A DNA stretch of 64,000 nucleotides from Taishania sp965247975 (GTDB lineage: Bacteria; Bacteroidota; Bacteroidia; Flavobacteriales_D; Crocinitomicaceae): contig OZ252050.1 in NCBI GenBank assembly GCA_965247975.1, positions 3,038,001 to 3,102,000 of the forward strand, read 5' to 3'. Shown here in pieces: positions 23,389 through 32,284 of the stretch. Position 1 is the stretch's first letter, and each line of letters starts with the position of its first letter. Under the pieces are notes generated by a model. It was not told where the DNA came from, ran no database searches, and worked only from the letters and a program-made list of their open reading frames with translations. A program made the position numbers and the translations under genes.

Positions 23389-25875
23389 ATGTTACGAAGT
23401 GCGATTTTAAGTTGTTTTTTGGTGTTTTTCTCGCTAGGATTTGCACAAAAAACGGGCGTTACCGGGGTGATTTTGGAGGAAGGAACGAATCAACCGTTGC
23501 CGTTTGCGAAGTTGTTTTTTAAAGGTACGCAAGTCGGAACAACAAGCGATACCATTGGACGATTTCAATTGACAATCAATAACGAAGGGTTGGTTGTGGA
23601 TACTGTTTTAATCAATTTATTGGGTTTCAATGCGGTGCAAATTGCTGTAGAACGCGGATCAATCAAGGATACAGTGATTTATTTAAGATCGACCTTGTTT
23701 CTAGCCATTGACGAAATTACGGTGAAACCCGGCGAAAATCCAGCATGGCATTACATGCGGAAAATCATCGCCAACAAGGAAATAAATAACCCGAAAAATC
23801 TTGATTCTTATAGTTCCGAAGAATATGCCAAAGTGCGCTTCGATCTGAATAATTTCACGGATAACATCAAGAAAAATATTCTATTGAAACCCTTTGATTA
23901 CATCTGGGAAAATTCAAATACAACCGAAGATGGTGTGCGTTACTTACCTGTACTTTTAACGGAAACAGTGTCGAAACATTATTATCAGAAATCACCTAAC
24001 GACACCAAAGATTTAATTGTTGCAGAAAAAACGACAGGTTTGGCGGGACCCAATTTGACCAAATTCACGAAAGAACTTTATTTCACGCCGAACATTTATG
24101 AGAATTTTGTGACGATTTTGGATAAATCCTTTCCGAGTCCACTAAATGATAATTACCAAAGTAACTACAAGTTTTATTTGATGGATAGCGTGGAGCACGA
24201 CAAGGGAAAAACGTATAAAATTCGCTTTCGACCAAAACACAAGCACGAACTTGCATTTACCGGAGAAATGACCTTTGATTCAAATTCGTTTGCCATCCAA
24301 GAAATTAATTTGCGTTTCGATATCAAAGCCAATGTCAATTTTGTACGAAGTTATTACATCACCCAAAAATATGAACAAGTGGATGGAAAACATTGGCTCA
24401 TGACAGAATCACAAGTCCTAGGTGATTTCACTGTTTTGGAGGGAGAAGAAGATATGACTGGATTTTTTGGGCGAAAAAAAGCGTTGTTCTCCAATTACCA
24501 AGTGAATCAACCAATTGAAGCAAAAATTTTCAAAGGATTGGATCAAGTGGAATACCGTGAAGGCGAAGAAGCTTTGTCCGAAGAAGCTTGGGAGAAAATG
24601 CGTCAAAATTCCATTTCGAAAGAAGATACTGTTTTAATCAAAATGACAGAACGGGTAAAAAATGATCCAGCTTTCAAGTCGCGAAAAATTATTTTGACTT
24701 TGGTTGGAACGGGCTATATTCCTCTCAAAGGGTTTCAAATTGGAGATGTTTTTACGTTTTACAATTATAATCCTGTTGAATTTTCTCGCTTTAAATTCGG
24801 CATTCGAAACGATCCAAAAAACAAAATTCCGATCGATTATTCCGCCTATTTGGCGTATGGAACGCGCGATAAAAAATGGAAATACGAAGTGGTTGGTATG
24901 TGGAACATGACCCCAAAATCAAAAGCAACATGTCTGGGTGGTCGCTATCAATATGACATTCAACAAATTGGAAGAAGTTTCAACTTTTTGCCGCTTGATC
25001 ATTTTTTCACGTCCATCAATCAAAACCTTTTTGGAGAAACACGGAATTATGTACAGAACTATAAAGCATTTTTAGAAAAGGAAATCATGACTGGAGTTGT
25101 GCTTCGGGCTGGAATTTTTGGAAAAACGTTTACCCCAGTTTTAACGAACGAATATCGAGAATTTGGTGCTATCCCAAATTCAGTAGTTGTTCCAAACTAC
25201 TCTACGAATGGCTTGGATTTTACGTTCAAATACAGCCATTTAGATCCAAATGTCACTGGGAAATTTTATGACAAGAAATCACTTTTCAAAAACTACCGAA
25301 AATATCCTGAAATCGGGATTAACTTTAGTTATGTCAACAAAAACTTATTCCCAACGGATGTTGATTACACGAAATTGAAAGTTTCTGTTCGACAAAAAGT
25401 ACGCGCCAATAAACTAGGTTACTTCCACTACTCCATTGAAGGCGCTAAAACATGGGGCAATGTACCGTTTCTATTTTTAGATATTCCCTTCGGAAATGAA
25501 TTTATTTTGAATGACAATTATGCATTCAACTTGATGAATTTCATGGAATACGTTACGGATCAAAACGTTGTGATTCAGCTAGAACATCATTTTGATGGAT
25601 TGATGTTGGATAGAATTCCGTTTGTCAATAAATTGAAGTGGCGTGGATTTGTTTTTGGGAAAGGGCTTTTCGGAAGTTTGTCGACCGAAAATAGCGCTGG
25701 CAGGTATAAACTGCCTCAAAATTCCAATCCATTGAATGAACCGTACTATGAATTTGGATTTGGAATTGAAAACATATTCAAATTCGCGAAAGTCGATTTC
25801 ATTTGGCGACCAACACCAGGCTTAGGGGAATATTATTATTTTATGGTGAAACCGTCGTTGAAGTTTAGTTTTTGA
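23389..25875 (+). CDS. DUF5686 and carboxypeptidase-regulatory-like outer-membrane protein
   Basis: 828 residues from the ATG at 23389, which directly begins a signal peptide (MLRSAILSCFLVFFSLGFAQ); the longer frame from 23350 would start upstream of the -7 box. A carboxypeptidase-regulatory-like domain (about 22-105; GVILEEGTNQPLPFAKLFF) is followed by the DUF5686 region, with VKPGENPAWHYMRKII, the DSYSSEEYAK motif and a long C-terminal beta-barrel ending KPSLKFSF. This family is widespread in Bacteroidota and outer-membrane localised, with no proven function. The 3' end overlaps the convergent acetyltransferase gene by 11 bp. Confidence 0.88.
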   Translation: MLRSAILSCFLVFFSLGFAQKTGVTGVILEEGTNQPLPFAKLFFKGTQVGTTSDTIGRFQLTINNEGLVVDTVLINLLGFNAVQIAVERGSIKDTVIYLRSTLFLAIDEITVKPGENPAWHYMRKIIANKEINNPKNLDSYSSEEYAKVRFDLNNFTDNIKKNILLKPFDYIWENSNTTEDGVRYLPVLLTETVSKHYYQKSPNDTKDLIVAEKTTGLAGPNLTKFTKELYFTPNIYENFVTILDKSFPSPLNDNYQSNYKFYLMDSVEHDKGKTYKIRFRPKHKHELAFTGEMTFDSNSFAIQEINLRFDIKANVNFVRSYYITQKYEQVDGKHWLMTESQVLGDFTVLEGEEDMTGFFGRKKALFSNYQVNQPIEAKIFKGLDQVEYREGEEALSEEAWEKMRQNSISKEDTVLIKMTERVKNDPAFKSRKIILTLVGTGYIPLKGFQIGDVFTFYNYNPVEFSRFKFGIRNDPKNKIPIDYSAYLAYGTRDKKWKYEVVGMWNMTPKSKATCLGGRYQYDIQQIGRSFNFLPLDHFFTSINQNLFGETRNYVQNYKAFLEKEIMTGVVLRAGIFGKTFTPVLTNEYREFGAIPNSVVVPNYSTNGLDFTFKYSHLDPNVTGKFYDKKSLFKNYRKYPEIGINFSYVNKNLFPTDVDYTKLKVSVRQKVRANKLGYFHYSIEGAKTWGNVPFLFLDIPFGNEFILNDNYAFNLMNFMEYVTDQNVVIQLEHHFDGLMLDRIPFVNKLKWRGFVFGKGLFGSLSTENSAGRYKLPQNSNPLNEPYYEFGFGIENIFKFAKVDFIWRPTPGLGEYYYFMVKPSLKFSF

Positions 25876-26392
25876 TTCCAAGTTCCAATTGAAATAAAAG
25901 CTCATCGATTAAACTATCATTTTCCGAAAACCAATTTTTGAAATTTCCAATTTGGCGGAATCCAGCCTTTTCAAATAGCTTGATACTCACTTGATTATCA
26001 GACTGAATAGAACATTTCAAATTGCGAAGTCCAAGTTCATTTTTTGCATATTGGGATAATAAATCCAACGATTCGGATGCATACCCTTTGTTTCTGTGTT
26101 CGCTTTCAGCAATTAAAATTCCTATACTCCCAAAGCCATGTACGAAATTAACATCAAACAAATCTATTGTACCAATTGCGCTTTGATCGTCGAGTTTACA
26201 AATGATAAATCGCTCTTGTTTGCTGAGCTGAATTGGTTCTTCGTCTTCCACAAATGCTTTCAATTCGAGGTAAGTGTATGGCTTGTCTGTTCCACTTACC
26301 TTCCAGTTTTCTGGATTGTTTTCCCATAAAACCATGAGGTGAATGTCCTCCGGAATCATCTTTCTAAGAAATATGGACTTTCCGTTGATCAT
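25865..26392 (-). CDS. GNAT-family N-acetyltransferase
   Basis: 175 residues with the RimJ/RimL-like GNAT layout: FLRKMIPEDIHLMVLWENNPENW at the start, the acetyl-CoA loop ESEHRNKGYASESLDLL (Q/R-x-x-G-x-A type) near residue 100, and NQVSIKLFEKAGFRQIG in the C-terminal third. The acceptor could be a small molecule or protein and cannot be told. It overlaps the upstream gene by 29 bp and ends convergently against the DUF5686 gene. It probably belongs to the dapF operon. Confidence 0.88.
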   Translation of the reverse strand: MINGKSIFLRKMIPEDIHLMVLWENNPENWKVSGTDKPYTYLELKAFVEDEEPIQLSKQERFIICKLDDQSAIGTIDLFDVNFVHGFGSIGILIAESEHRNKGYASESLDLLSQYAKNELGLRNLKCSIQSDNQVSIKLFEKAGFRQIGNFKNWFSENDSLIDELLFQLELGIKN

Positions 26393-26873
26393 GTTGAAGT
26401 AATTGAAGACGATTTTGTATATCAGCGACTGAGTAATTTCTCAACCCATTGAAATTTTCAGGCAAATGAAAACCATACACTTGGTTAATTTCAGCTGAGC
26501 ACAAAGTCAATAATTCAGAAAGCTTTTGAGCTTGCGTTTTATCCAACGCATTTGCAATAGGCGTTAGACAGGTTGATATTCCTGATTCAGCTCGTTCGAA
26601 TTTATTGAATTCTTGAAGCAATTTCTCTTGATTTAAATCGATATTTAGTTCAACCAAAACTAACGCGATTTTTTTCTGTTTGGCAAGTGACAGCGTTTTT
26701 TGGGAATTGATAGAAGTGTCTTTTCCAGAAACTTTTAGGCTGAAATAAGCATCATTCAGGGAAATACCAACATGCGGTGGAATTTTATCGGCATGCCAAA
26801 TCCAAATGAACAATTTTTGCTCGAAGGCAATTTCTTGGTTCCGCAAAATGGATTGAAACTGAAAATTATCCAT
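26364..26873 (-). CDS. Conserved-looking hypothetical protein in the dapF operon, 169 aa
   Basis: The ATG at 26873 overlaps the end of dapF by 8 bp, so translation is probably coupled; a longer frame to 26909 would overlap more deeply and is less likely. The protein is soluble, without signal peptide. It contains FEQKLFIWIWHADKIPPHVG near the start, a basic segment LAKQKKIALVLVELNIDL in the middle and a C-terminal helix LRNYSVADIQNRLQLLQHDQ. I do not recognise the family. Position between dapF and a GNAT gene is the only functional hint. Confidence 0.7.
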   Translation of the reverse strand: MDNFQFQSILRNQEIAFEQKLFIWIWHADKIPPHVGISLNDAYFSLKVSGKDTSINSQKTLSLAKQKKIALVLVELNIDLNQEKLLQEFNKFERAESGISTCLTPIANALDKTQAQKLSELLTLCSAEINQVYGFHLPENFNGLRNYSVADIQNRLQLLQHDQRKVHIS

Positions 26874-27654
26874 TGATTTCTCCTTCAAAAACGTGTTTGG
26901 CTGGTCCAATCAATTTTATTGATTCAAAAGTCCCATTTTCGTTGGCGATAAATGACACGAGTAAATTTCCGCCTTTTACTTGAATCGCAATTTTTTGAAA
27001 GCCTTTCAAGCTATTTTTAACGGCAAAAGCAATCGCAGCTGCTGTAGCTCCCGTGCCACATGAAAATGTTTCATCCTCAACGCCACGCTCATAGGTGAGC
27101 ATTGAAATTTGATTTTCACCCGTTTTCTGAACTAAATTCACATTAATTCCAGCTGCTTTAAATTGATCGGAATAACGGATTTCTTTGCCGAATTGGACAA
27201 TATCTAAATCACTTATTTGCTCCACAAATCGAATGTAATGTGGTGATCCAGTGTGTAAAATGAAATCAGCATTTTGACAAGTGACCTCATCGACTGAGTT
27301 CATGTTAAGATGAATTAAATTTTCTTCATCAATGAAGGCTGTATGTTCTCCATCGATTGCTGTAAAATGGCATTTTGATTGAATTAAGCCGAGGGATTGA
27401 GCGAATAATACAGAACTTCGAGCTCCGTTTCCACAGAAACTTTTTGTTCCGTCTGCATTGTAATAATCGACTTCAAAATCAAAAAGATTGTGTGCATTTA
27501 TTTTGATTAGACCATCGCCACCTATCCCAAATCGTCGATCGCACAGCCATTGAATCTGAGAGATGGATAAATCATTGTATTTGCCATCACGATTATCGAG
27601 CATAACGAAGTCGTTACCTGTTGCTTGATATTTATGGAAAATTATTTTGCTCAT
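26866..27654 (-). CDS. dapF: Diaminopimelate epimerase
   Basis: 262 residues. It starts KYQATGNDFVMLDNRDG, the standard N-terminus; the two catalytic cysteines lie in FCGNGARSS (about residue 73) and FSCGTGATAAA (about 199). The enzyme interconverts LL- and meso-diaminopimelate for lysine and peptidoglycan synthesis. RRFGIGGDGLI and the closing GPAKHVFEGEI are also typical. It appears to be the first gene of a three-gene minus-strand operon with overlapping junctions, preceded by about 265 bp of intergenic sequence that holds two copies of the dispersed repeat. Confidence 0.97.
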   Translation of the reverse strand: MSKIIFHKYQATGNDFVMLDNRDGKYNDLSISQIQWLCDRRFGIGGDGLIKINAHNLFDFEVDYYNADGTKSFCGNGARSSVLFAQSLGLIQSKCHFTAIDGEHTAFIDEENLIHLNMNSVDEVTCQNADFILHTGSPHYIRFVEQISDLDIVQFGKEIRYSDQFKAAGINVNLVQKTGENQISMLTYERGVEDETFSCGTGATAAAIAFAVKNSLKGFQKIAIQVKGGNLLVSFIANENGTFESIKLIGPAKHVFEGEING

Positions 27655-27744
27655 TCGTTTGTAAAGGTAAGGGAAATCTAAAAAATGGAGGATGAAAAGA
27701 TATTAAAAGAAGCGTTGAAGAAATCGCATTGGCTAAGCATTTTT

Positions 27745-27880
27745 ACCGCAAAGAACACAAAGAGCGCAAATGGGAAATTAGGGAAGCATCAAAAACTTGA
27801 TTTATAAAAAAATAAACTTTGAGTTTAATGTGAACTCTGTCATGATTTTTTCAACCGCGAAGAACACGGAGATCGCAAAG
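27745..27880 (+). repeat. Two copies of the 9-nt-periodic dispersed repeat
   Basis: Copies at 27745-27770 (ACCGCAAAGAACACAAAGAG then CGCAAA) and 27854-27880 (ACCGCGAAGAACACGGAGAT then CGCAAAG). Each can be read as successive 9-mers CGCAAAGAA, CACAAAGAG, CGCAAATGG. They lie between dapF and ung with no gene. Confidence 0.7.
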
Positions 27881-27920
27881 GGATTTGTGGAAATAAAACG
27901 GAATGATTGTAGAAAATTAA

Positions 27921-28637
27921 TCAGCAAAAAAGCTGCCAATTGATTTCAACCTCTCCATTTTTTGCGATAAATTGATTTGCTTTGCTGAAATGATTGCAAC
28001 CAAAAAAGCCACGGTATGCGCTCAAAGGAGATGGATGCACTGAGGTTAATACCAAATGTTTCGCTAGATTTAAATGACTCACTTTTTCGATTGCTTTGCT
28101 TCCCCAAAGCAAAAAAACCACTCCTTCCCTATTTTCTGAAATGTGTTTGAGTACTGCGTCTGTGAACAATTCCCAACCTTTGTTTGCATGGCTCATGGGT
28201 TCGCCTTCTCTGACAGTCAGAATCGAATTAAGTAAGAAAACGCCTTGCTTAGCCCAATGCGTTAAATCGCCATTTCGTTGATCGTTGGATCTTTTTGAAA
28301 CGAGATTGGAATCAGCATCTAATTCTTTGAAAATGTTGATAAGACTTTTCGGCAATTTCTTCAAATCCGGTTGTACGGAGAAACAAAGTCCATGGGCATG
28401 TCCTTTTGTTGGATAGGGGTCTTGGCCAAGAATTACAACTTTAACATCCTCAAAATTACATGAATCAAAAGCGCGGAAAATTTGTTCCTTTTTCGGGAAA
28501 ATTCCTGTTGGATTCTTTTCGAATTCAGCATTCACAAATGTCATTAAATCGCTGAAATACGGTTTCTCAAATTCTACTTTTAGAAAATTCCATGATTGAT
28601 TCGAGATCATAATTGAATTAAATGGTTGAAATTGCAT
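27921..28637 (-). CDS. ung: Uracil-DNA glycosylase
   Basis: 238 residues. The family-1 motifs are complete: the water-activating Asp loop VVILGQDPYPTKGHAHGLCF (about residue 72), KQGVFLLNSILTVREGEPMSH, FLLWGSKA and the C-terminal HPSPLSAYRGFFGCNHF with the catalytic His. It removes uracil from DNA as the first step of base-excision repair. The ATG at 28637 is used here; a second ATG at 28610 (MISNQSWNF) is equally possible and gives the more usual family length. The gene ends in sequence rich in the dispersed repeat. Confidence 0.96.
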   Translation of the reverse strand: MQFQPFNSIMISNQSWNFLKVEFEKPYFSDLMTFVNAEFEKNPTGIFPKKEQIFRAFDSCNFEDVKVVILGQDPYPTKGHAHGLCFSVQPDLKKLPKSLINIFKELDADSNLVSKRSNDQRNGDLTHWAKQGVFLLNSILTVREGEPMSHANKGWELFTDAVLKHISENREGVVFLLWGSKAIEKVSHLNLAKHLVLTSVHPSPLSAYRGFFGCNHFSKANQFIAKNGEVEINWQLFC

Positions 28638-28682
28638 CGACTTAAGTCGGACACAAAATTGATTTTCAATTTCTTCGAATGC

Positions 28683-29618
28683 CTACGGAACAATGACAGG
28701 AACAAGTCCTCTCAAGCCCATGTCTGTTGGAAAATCACCTGCACTTGGCTCATATTTACCATCCATTCCAGTGGCAGAATCATCCCATTCAAAACTTTTA
28801 TTTGTCGATAACTTTAAGGTCATGTGAATGTCCTCTGTTTCGTTTCCAGTGAACACAAATGGAGTTTCAAACTGTCCTGTAACTACACAAGAACCTGCTG
28901 GAACTGGAGATGTTGCAAACAAGGGATTTGGAACTGTCGTTGCAGGAGCTTGTCCTTGAATCACAATCCCAAAAGTTTCAAATCCCCAGTAACCTTGTAG
29001 TTTATTGGTATTTAATGTCACAGACTGATTCTGAATTGTATAATTATTGATGAATGTTCGGTAGCCAACAAACGAAGCCAATCTTCCTGTGTAGTCACCA
29101 CCTTGGTAACGGTATTTTAAATCAAAATTTTGATAGGTCAAAGATACACGAAGCCAATTGTAGGTATCCGGTGTGATGCTACTCAATGGAATTTTTACAA
29201 ATTCTTGATTATTTCCTTTGATAATTGCTTTGCTAAAATCGACTGCATTCTCTCCGCCAGCGGTTGTTTCTGGTCCCATGTAGATGATATCGCCAGTTCC
29301 CAATAATGTTAAATGTGACTGCGCTAGTTCGATGTAATGTGCACTCATGGCGTGAAAAATTGGAGATTGAGCCGAATGATTTGAAGCCAACACCGCTGGA
29401 TTGCCGAAATTGTCCAAGCGAACCATCGTTGAGTCAAAATTCAATTTTATCACAAGGAAAGGACCTGTTTCGGTATCTGCATCTGGGTAAGTGCAAGAGC
29501 CGTTGTCTTTTTTGGCATTGCTGTCATAATTTTCAGCGGTCGGATCGGTGCAACCTTCTTTTTTACAGCTTGCTAAGATGAAAGATCCTACGATGATTAT
29601 CACAAAAATACGTTTCAT
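28683..29618 (-). CDS. MbnP-like lipoprotein
   Basis: 311 residues. A lipoprotein signal with lipobox ILASC (Cys about 18) leads into a CTDPTAENYDSNAKKDNGSC motif, a small Cys-containing module frequent in Bacteroidota surface proteins. The remainder, with LVIKLNFDSTMVRLD, IYMGPETTAGGENAVDFSKA and a final GLRGLVPVIVP, resembles the MbnP family (copper-associated periplasmic proteins, usually paired with the di-haem MbnH). No MbnH is adjacent, so its function may differ. Family assignment is by overall pattern and only moderately certain. Confidence 0.7.
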   Translation of the reverse strand: MKRIFVIIIVGSFILASCKKEGCTDPTAENYDSNAKKDNGSCTYPDADTETGPFLVIKLNFDSTMVRLDNFGNPAVLASNHSAQSPIFHAMSAHYIELAQSHLTLLGTGDIIYMGPETTAGGENAVDFSKAIIKGNNQEFVKIPLSSITPDTYNWLRVSLTYQNFDLKYRYQGGDYTGRLASFVGYRTFINNYTIQNQSVTLNTNKLQGYWGFETFGIVIQGQAPATTVPNPLFATSPVPAGSCVVTGQFETPFVFTGNETEDIHMTLKLSTNKSFEWDDSATGMDGKYEPSAGDFPTDMGLRGLVPVIVP

Positions 29619-29755
29619 TTAATTCAAATTTTTCAAAGGTTAAATGTAAGAAAAAGAATCAACTTTGTTGGGACTACGGTGGTGATAAAATTATGTTTGT
29701 TGAGAGAATCTATAAATGTTAAATTTCCCGCTGCGATCTTGGTGTTGAAAATTAT

Positions 29756-30014
29756 ACCGCAAAGAACGCTAAGAGCGCAGAGCCATTGCACTTTAATACA
29801 TAAATTTGACATTGACCAAGTTGAATAAAAAAAACGCTAACCACACTTTTAGATTCGCTTTGCGCTCTTTGCGGCCTCAGCGGTAAAATCTATACAGCAA
29901 AGAACACAGAGGGCGCAGAGTTATGTGTATTAATGAATAAATTTGATGATAACGAGGTTGATCTAAAAATTCATCTAACATATATTTCAAAATTCACTTT
30001 GCGATCTCAGCGGT
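29756..30014. repeat. Cluster of 9-nt-periodic dispersed repeats, both orientations
   Basis: Four copies: direct at 29756-29783 and 29894-29920, inverted at 29858-29884 and 29997-30014. The direct ones begin ACCGCAAAGAACGC or ACAGCAAAGAACACAG; the inverted ones end in CTCAGCGGT. The adjacent inverted and direct copies at 29858-29920 could form a hairpin. The 480-bp gap between the two neighbouring genes holds nothing else recognised. Confidence 0.7.
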
Positions 30015-30089
30015 AAATAAAAGCAACACATCAAGGAATGTTATTCGAATTCAACTTAAATTGAGTTAAGTAATATTTCTCTTTCGTTG

Positions 30090-30097
30090 TATATTTG
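30090..30097 (+). promoter_or_regulatory. -7 box of the lipoprotein/esterase pair
   Basis: TATATTTG, a perfect TAnnTTTG, 4 bp before the ATG at 30102. It overlaps an upstream in-frame TTG at 30087 and so argues against that start. Confidence 0.6.
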
Positions 30098-30101
30098 TGA
30101 T

Positions 30102-30860
30102 ATGAAACAGTTTTACATTCCTATTATCATATTATTTGTGTTTGGATGCACAGAAGAGCACGAACAATCCACATCAATCAAAGACGAACCTGAGGAAGTA
30201 GTGCAAGATATTCCTTTCGAAGATCGTGTGAAACTGCATGTTCAAAGTCAATTACAAATACCCGGAGGAGAAGAATATTCGCTCAAAATATATAAAGAAC
30301 AAATGACCGAAGATGGTATTGAGGATGCGATAATCACTGTAAATCGCTTAAACTATGCCATGGAAAAAGCGAAAAAGAAAGATTTAGTGAAGTCAGCTGA
30401 ATATGATTTTTTAGGAGGTTACAATATTCTATTTTACTACGACAGTGAACTCGACAAAATCACTCCACCTCTTTCTTTCACATCGACTCCGTACCGAGAA
30501 TTAAAAGTTTCATTTGAGAATATTTCATCGACCGCTTATAAAGATCCAATCATCGACTACCCGATCCGAAATTCTGAATTCCGCATTTTTCTCCCGATTG
30601 TCAATCATGCTCCGAAAAGTGTGATGCAATGGAAAGTCTATGACGGTTGGGGAACTGACGCCGTTGAAGCCTATTGTTTTGAATACGAAAAAAGCACTCA
30701 GTCCACCTTCAAAGATATTGTCGTAAAAAAAGCAAGTTTGAAGAACATTGGTCGCGATGAAAATTACAACGAGATTAAACCGGAGATAACGTGCGGAACA
30801 GAAACTGTTAAGCGATTTTGGTTTAACCCACAAGACAATAAATACTACGGAAACAAATAA
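30102..30860 (+). CDS. Hypothetical lipoprotein, 252 aa
   Basis: The ATG at 30102 begins a lipoprotein signal (MKQFYIPIIILFVFGC, Cys 16). After an acidic linker the protein has the phrase EDGIEDAIITVNRL, reminiscent of calcium- or metal-type EF-like acidic segments, and a beta-rich body. No family recognised. Its stop codon shares one base with the start of the downstream esterase gene, so the two are translated from one message. It sits behind a perfect -7 box and is likely an inner- or outer-membrane lipoprotein. Confidence 0.75.
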   Translation: MKQFYIPIIILFVFGCTEEHEQSTSIKDEPEEVVQDIPFEDRVKLHVQSQLQIPGGEEYSLKIYKEQMTEDGIEDAIITVNRLNYAMEKAKKKDLVKSAEYDFLGGYNILFYYDSELDKITPPLSFTSTPYRELKVSFENISSTAYKDPIIDYPIRNSEFRIFLPIVNHAPKSVMQWKVYDGWGTDAVEAYCFEYEKSTQSTFKDIVVKKASLKNIGRDENYNEIKPEITCGTETVKRFWFNPQDNKYYGNK

Positions 30861-31498
30861 TGGACGTAACTGAACATTCTGTCTTGACAGAAAAACATGG
30901 TCGTTATTTTACCATAGGAAATAAAGAAAAAGCAACACATTTGTTGGTTGTTTTGCACGGATATGGTCAATTAGCCAATTACTTTATCCGAAAATTTGAT
31001 GGACTTGGTGAACATGTTTTCGTTGTTGCCACGGAAGGTCTGCATCGTTTTTATTTGAAAGGAGCCGGTGGTCGCGTTGGAGCATCGTGGATGACCAAGG
31101 AATCAAGGTTAGATGATATTATCGACAATCAACATTATTTAGAAAAAACCGTAACGCCATTTTTGGCATCCAATCAGTTCATTAACAAAACATTGCTTGG
31201 TTTTTCTCAAGGTGGTGCCACAGCCGCTCGGTATTTCTTCGAAAAGAATCCAAGTTTTGATCATTTCGTCCTGTGGGCTTCAGTTTTTCCACCAGATTTA
31301 GAGGTCGATCAAGAAATATTATCAACAAAAACCAACGAAACGAAATGTACGTTTGTCATTGGTTCCAATGATGAATTCTTTGATTCAGAAGCGCAAAATG
31401 AAGTATTGAAGTTCTATGAAACCAAGAATTTTGAAACGTTTATATTCGATGGAAATCATGACATTGATCTAAAATCGTTGAAAACTATTCTCAGCTAG
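30860..31498 (+). CDS. Alpha/beta hydrolase, carboxylesterase/phospholipase-like
   Basis: 212 residues with the alpha/beta-hydrolase elements in order: the oxyanion loop LLVVLHGYGQ (about 27-36), the nucleophile elbow LGFSQGG with Ser near residue 115, the acid in IGSNDEF and the His in FDGNHDID. GRVGASWMTKESRLDD matches the phospholipase/carboxylesterase (YpfH/EstB-like) subgroup. No signal peptide, so a cytoplasmic esterase. It starts one base inside the stop of the upstream lipoprotein gene. The substrate is unknown. Confidence 0.85.
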   Translation: MDVTEHSVLTEKHGRYFTIGNKEKATHLLVVLHGYGQLANYFIRKFDGLGEHVFVVATEGLHRFYLKGAGGRVGASWMTKESRLDDIIDNQHYLEKTVTPFLASNQFINKTLLGFSQGGATAARYFFEKNPSFDHFVLWASVFPPDLEVDQEILSTKTNETKCTFVIGSNDEFFDSEAQNEVLKFYETKNFETFIFDGNHDIDLKSLKTILS

Positions 31499-31514
31499 TT
31501 TGAAATAGAAACAT

Positions 31515-31522
31515 TAATTTTG
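31515..31522 (+). promoter_or_regulatory. -7 box upstream of the LolA-like gene
   Basis: TAATTTTG matches TAnnTTTG and lies 39 bp before the ATG at 31562. No well-spaced -33 element was found. Confidence 0.45.
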
Positions 31523-31561
31523 GCACAGTTTCTGTAAATCCAGTCTTTAAAAAACCATACA

Positions 31562-32194
31562 ATGAAAATAGTAGTTACAATCTTTGCATTATTAAGTTTC
31601 GCAAGCTTTTCTCAAGATGCAAAAGCAGAAAAAATCTTGAATGCATTGTCTGCCAAAATAAAAGCTAATCCTGATTTTTACATCGAATTTAATGCGCATG
31701 TAAAAAACACAGCTTCAGGTCTCAACGAAAGTAATACCGGAAAAGGATGGGTAAAAGGTGAGAAATTTCATGCGTCGTATGGCGAAAACACGCGTATTTC
31801 AAATGGTGTTAAGTCTTGGACTATCTTGAAAGAAGAAAAATCGGTATACGTTTCAGATGCTGATGATGAAGACGAAGACGCAATCAATCCTAAAAAATTG
31901 ATGACGGTTTGGGAAAAAGGATTCACCAGCAAGTATGATAAAGAAACAAAATTGGGTGATGAAACAGTTCAAGTTATTAACTTGTATCCAAAATCTCCTT
32001 CAAAAGTTGAATATCACACCATTACATTGTACATCAATGGAAGCAACGAACTGAAAAAAGTGATTATGAAAACGAAAGACGGAACGGTAATGACTTATAC
32101 AGTAACGAAATACGAGCCGAATAAATCCATTCCTGACTCTAAGTTTGTTTTCGATAAAAGCAAATATCCAGGATATAAAATCATTGAAGATTAA
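31562..32194 (+). CDS. LolA-like outer-membrane lipoprotein carrier
   Basis: 210 residues with a signal peptide (about 1-17, ending FASFSQ). The body is the LolA half-barrel: EKILNALSAKIKANPDFYIE, GKGWVKGEKFHASY, the WTILKEEKSVYVSDADDEDED strand, and EYHTITLYINGSNELKKVI. In Bacteroidota such LolA homologues shuttle lipoproteins through the periplasm. The acidic DDEDEDA stretch near residue 100 is unusually long. The gene is monocistronic, followed by a strong bidirectional terminator, which separates it from the convergent elbB gene. Confidence 0.85.
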   Translation: MKIVVTIFALLSFASFSQDAKAEKILNALSAKIKANPDFYIEFNAHVKNTASGLNESNTGKGWVKGEKFHASYGENTRISNGVKSWTILKEEKSVYVSDADDEDEDAINPKKLMTVWEKGFTSKYDKETKLGDETVQVINLYPKSPSKVEYHTITLYINGSNELKKVIMKTKDGTVMTYTVTKYEPNKSIPDSKFVFDKSKYPGYKIIED

Positions 32195-32222
32195 TAAAAA
32201 AGGAAAATAAAAAAGGAAAATA

Positions 32223-32262
32223 AAAAAGAAGAGGTGCGATTAATCGCACCTCTTCTTTTTTA
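32223..32262. terminator. Bidirectional terminator between the LolA-like gene and elbB
   Basis: A perfect stem AGAAGAGGTGCGA / TCGCACCTCTTCT with a TTAA loop, flanked by A-run on the left and T-run on the right, works in both directions. It lies between convergent genes. Three tandem copies of a short AATAAAAAAGGAA-type word lie just before it (32195-32225). Confidence 0.9.
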
Positions 32263-32284
32263 TCTTTTTCTAACCTACTTTGTA

